A DNA stretch of 64,000 nt from Bacteroidota bacterium (GTDB lineage: Bacteria > Bacteroidota > Bacteroidia > Cytophagales > Cyclobacteriaceae): assembly GCA_018267275.1 (NCBI GenBank), contig JAFDYV010000001.1, positions 101,321 through 165,320 on the forward strand. The letters are read 5' to 3'. Below are positions 62,613 through 64,000 of the stretch, one piece after another. Numbering within the stretch: the first letter of the stretch is position 1; the number at the start of each line of letters is the position of its first letter. Below the pieces are notes generated by a model. That model did not search any database. It saw nothing but the letters and a program-made list of their open reading frames with translations, and was not told where the DNA came from. The translations under genes were made by a program, and so were the position numbers.

Positions 62613-63291
62613 AGCCAACACCATTGCATCCCGACAACGGGCTGAAGCCGTGCTTTTGCCAACGCACCCCACCCGAAGTCCCACGACACCCCGCCACCCT
62701 TTCAGCGGTGCAGTAAAAAATAAAGCATGAGTTGTTTTATGGCCATGTGCTTGCGGTAGGTTCATTCACTTCATCTCCATTCCGTTCAGGCGTTTCGTTC
62801 ATTCCGCTTCGCTTCATTCTCTTCACTATCCTTCACTGCATTTCGCCTCCGTTCATTTCACCAACCTCAGCACCGCACAGCAAAAGCAATTCCCTCTCTT
62901 CATTCCGCAAAGCCAACACACAGGCTTTCCGTGTCATGGCGTTTGCTTATCCCTCGCTACAATGGCTTTTGATTTTTGAAAAGTTACAAAAGCCGCCAAC
63001 GCTTCTAAGCAAACTGCTCATGCCACTCCAAGCCGCCAACCCGGTTTGCTCCATCCGTTCAGTCATTGCCTTTGCTCTTTACCCACCGCACGATTGAAAG
63101 CGGTATGCTTTATTTTTTCCTGCGAAGTGTTTACCCCAGCCGACCCACGAAAGACATCATCGGAATACAAATACGGTTGAAATGAGATGCTGTGAAAAGA
63201 CTACAGCGATTGATATTTCTTTCTCTAAATAAGGAACGCAGATAAGGAGGATCTGATTGAAAAAAATAAAAATAAAAAGTGCAGCAAAGTT

Positions 63292-63439
63292 AGGTGGCTG
63301 GCACAGGCCAACGCACTAAAAAAACCAAAAGACTACGGCATAATGAAAGGCAAATAAGCTATTTAATTTTTATAAGGTATTTGCCTTTCACCCTTCGGGT
63401 CTTATTCCGTTTCCTTTTGGTTTTTTAGCCACGCCACCT
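63292..63439. repeat. 148-bp triple-nested inverted repeat
   Basis: Three tiers: AGGTGGC (63292-63298) with GCCACCT (63433-63439); 63316-63331 with 63414-63428 (15-16 bp, one extra A); and GAAAGGCAAATA (63345-63356) with TATTTGCCTTTC (63378-63389), perfect 12 bp. All share one centre near 63367. Confidence 0.85.
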
Positions 63440-63562
63440 GTGGGATTGCTTTCTTTTTTTTTCTGTTTTTTTTCTTTGTCAAATTATATATGTGCTGCGG
63501 AGCGTAAGCGAAGCAGGGCTGAGGCAAAGGCTTAAAGCAGGCTCAAAATTTAAGCACTCATT

Positions 63563-63988
63563 ATGCACAGTCCGAAGTTTCAAACGTACAGCGTAAAGCA
63601 TCAAAGCACAGGTTTTGAATTTTACATTTTATCGAAAGGGTTAAACAGTGGTAAGCCTCTGGTAACTCCATGCCCCAATTCATTTGTTTGCATCTGCAAA
63701 AGCCAGGAGCAGAAAGATTTTTATTTCTGGTTGCTGTTTGGTTTGTGGAAGGCAAAACATTTTCATCAGTTTCTTACTGGTTCCGTTATACCGTTTATTC
63801 GTTTATCAGATTTGAAAGATGAGGTTTTCAATCAGGCTGAGAAAGTAAGTAAGCAGGAAAAGGAGTATAAAAGCACAGTAGATAAAATCAAACAGCTTGA
63901 AGAAAAAGAAAAAGCCATCCGGCAAAATCTGGCTTTAATCAATGATTTGAAAAGGACAATGATTTACCGGCATCTAAAAAGCAAATAG
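63563..63988 (+). CDS. DUF6943-like conserved mobile-element protein
   Basis: A 141-aa protein. The core ILSKGLNSGKPL...PCPNSFVCICKS then EKDFYFWLLFGLWKAKHF and FLTGSVIPFIR matches, from memory, the DUF6943 family found in Bacteroidota mobile elements. A C-terminal coiled coil (YKSTVDKIKQLEEKEKAIRQNLALINDLKRTMIYRHL) completes the protein. Function is unknown. Its presence shows that the island continues to the right edge of the window. Confidence 0.78.
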   Translation: MHSPKFQTYSVKHQSTGFEFYILSKGLNSGKPLVTPCPNSFVCICKSQEQKDFYFWLLFGLWKAKHFHQFLTGSVIPFIRLSDLKDEVFNQAEKVSKQEKEYKSTVDKIKQLEEKEKAIRQNLALINDLKRTMIYRHLKSK

Positions 63989-64000
63989 TAAGGCTGACCT

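Larger units (their letters stand above)
62044..63562. other. Gene-poor 1.5-kb region, no convincing CDS
   Basis: Several open frames exist on both strands, but their products are low-complexity (Pro/His/Ser/Phe-rich) with no domain and no start context. Much of 62230-63100 is markedly G-poor on the plus strand. The content that stands out is structural: two large inverted-repeat structures (62508-62612 and 63292-63439) and a shorter related stem at 62253-62286. It could be decayed coding sequence or a cis-acting region for transfer or replication. Confidence 0.6.
41980..64000 (+). mobile_element. Integrated genomic island, right end outside the window
   Basis: Everything after mnmE differs from the core on the left: a tyrosine integrase with two accessory HTH proteins, a VirE_N/DUF3987 replication-type protein, and restriction and Argonaute defence genes. 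Sporadic cargo, gene-poor sequence with large palindromes and a DUF6943-like protein complete it. Nearly all genes are on the plus strand. No relaxase or conjugation gene is in view, so it may be mobilisable rather than self-transmissible. The left attachment site is probably in or just after the mnmE 3' end; the right one cannot be seen. Confidence 0.75.

Noticed and set aside
62732..63097. 121-codon open frame rich in Ser, Phe, Pro and Ile
   Set aside because: It follows the pyrimidine bias of the DNA, has no recognisable fold and no ribosome-binding context.
1..64000. tRNA or rRNA genes
   Set aside because: No cloverleaf or rRNA stretch was recognised by eye on either strand; a tRNA scan would settle this.

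Overview
The window looks like a chromosomal segment of a Bacteroidota bacterium, most likely order Cytophagales. The evidence is the recurrent promoter element of form TAnnTTTG, and lipoproteins and outer-membrane families typical of the phylum (DUF5686, DUF5777, SprB repeats, NIPSNAP). The gene complement also fits: IF3-L35-L20 behind thrS, and a parE-parC pair. The first 42 kb are ordinary core genome. The remaining 22 kb are an integrated, horizontally acquired island whose right end lies beyond the window.

Core part (1-41979). From the left: a partial Tat-type gluconate dehydrogenase subunit 3-like gene, a TPR membrane protein coupled to an HD-domain protein, and a PAS histidine kinase. 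Then come a CbxX/CfqX-type AAA protein with an unusual duplicated N-terminal region, NIPSNAP, metZ, OsmC and a sodium:solute symporter. A cluster of DUF5777, YceI and a haem-binding SprB-repeat lipoprotein follows. After it are the translation operon thrS-infC-rpmI-rplT (minus strand, clear terminator), a DUF5686 outer-membrane protein, SanA-like, TrmH-like and GH1 genes, OmpA, and topoisomerase IV (parE, parC). Next are hbd, mscL, a large PAS/GAF histidine kinase with its own receiver protein, a DUF3108 protein, dapD and a glycosyltransferase. The manganese module mntR-mntH follows; mntH carries a C-terminal UspA domain and mntR has a 26-bp perfect palindromic operator. ORF6N and mnmE end the core.

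Island (from just after mnmE to the right edge). A promoter and a set of TTGTTGCC repeats precede a zinc-ribbon/excisionase-like gene and a tyrosine integrase. These are followed by an unknown 353-aa protein, a second HTH protein and a VirE_N/DUF3987 replication-type protein broken by one frameshift. The defence section begins with an XRE regulator. Then comes a type I restriction operon in which the methyltransferase is fused to a single-TRD specificity half-subunit, followed by a 387-aa PrrC-like anticodon-nuclease candidate and then HsdR. After a decayed RhuM-like fragment there is a two-gene operon: a DUF1016/YhcG-type PD-(D/E)xK nuclease overlapping by one base the start of a 692-aa prokaryotic Argonaute. 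The Argonaute has an intact guide 5'-phosphate pocket but a lost PIWI catalytic tetrad.

Downstream cargo comprises an AraC regulator, an NTF2-like/cysteine-hydrolase fusion, a TMEM175-type channel, a metallo-beta-lactamase lipoprotein and a SnoaL-like protein. A 1.6-kb stretch without convincing genes follows. It is G-poor over much of its length and holds two large nested inverted repeats, one resembling an integron attC site. A DUF6943-like protein closes the window.

Main candidates for new biology are the YhcG-like nuclease + inactive Argonaute pair and the M-S-fusion/PrrC/R locus. The PrrC-like protein keeps the Arg-Glu-His triad with exactly the spacing reported for E. coli PrrC. All functional statements rest on motif reading and remembered family knowledge; no searches were run.
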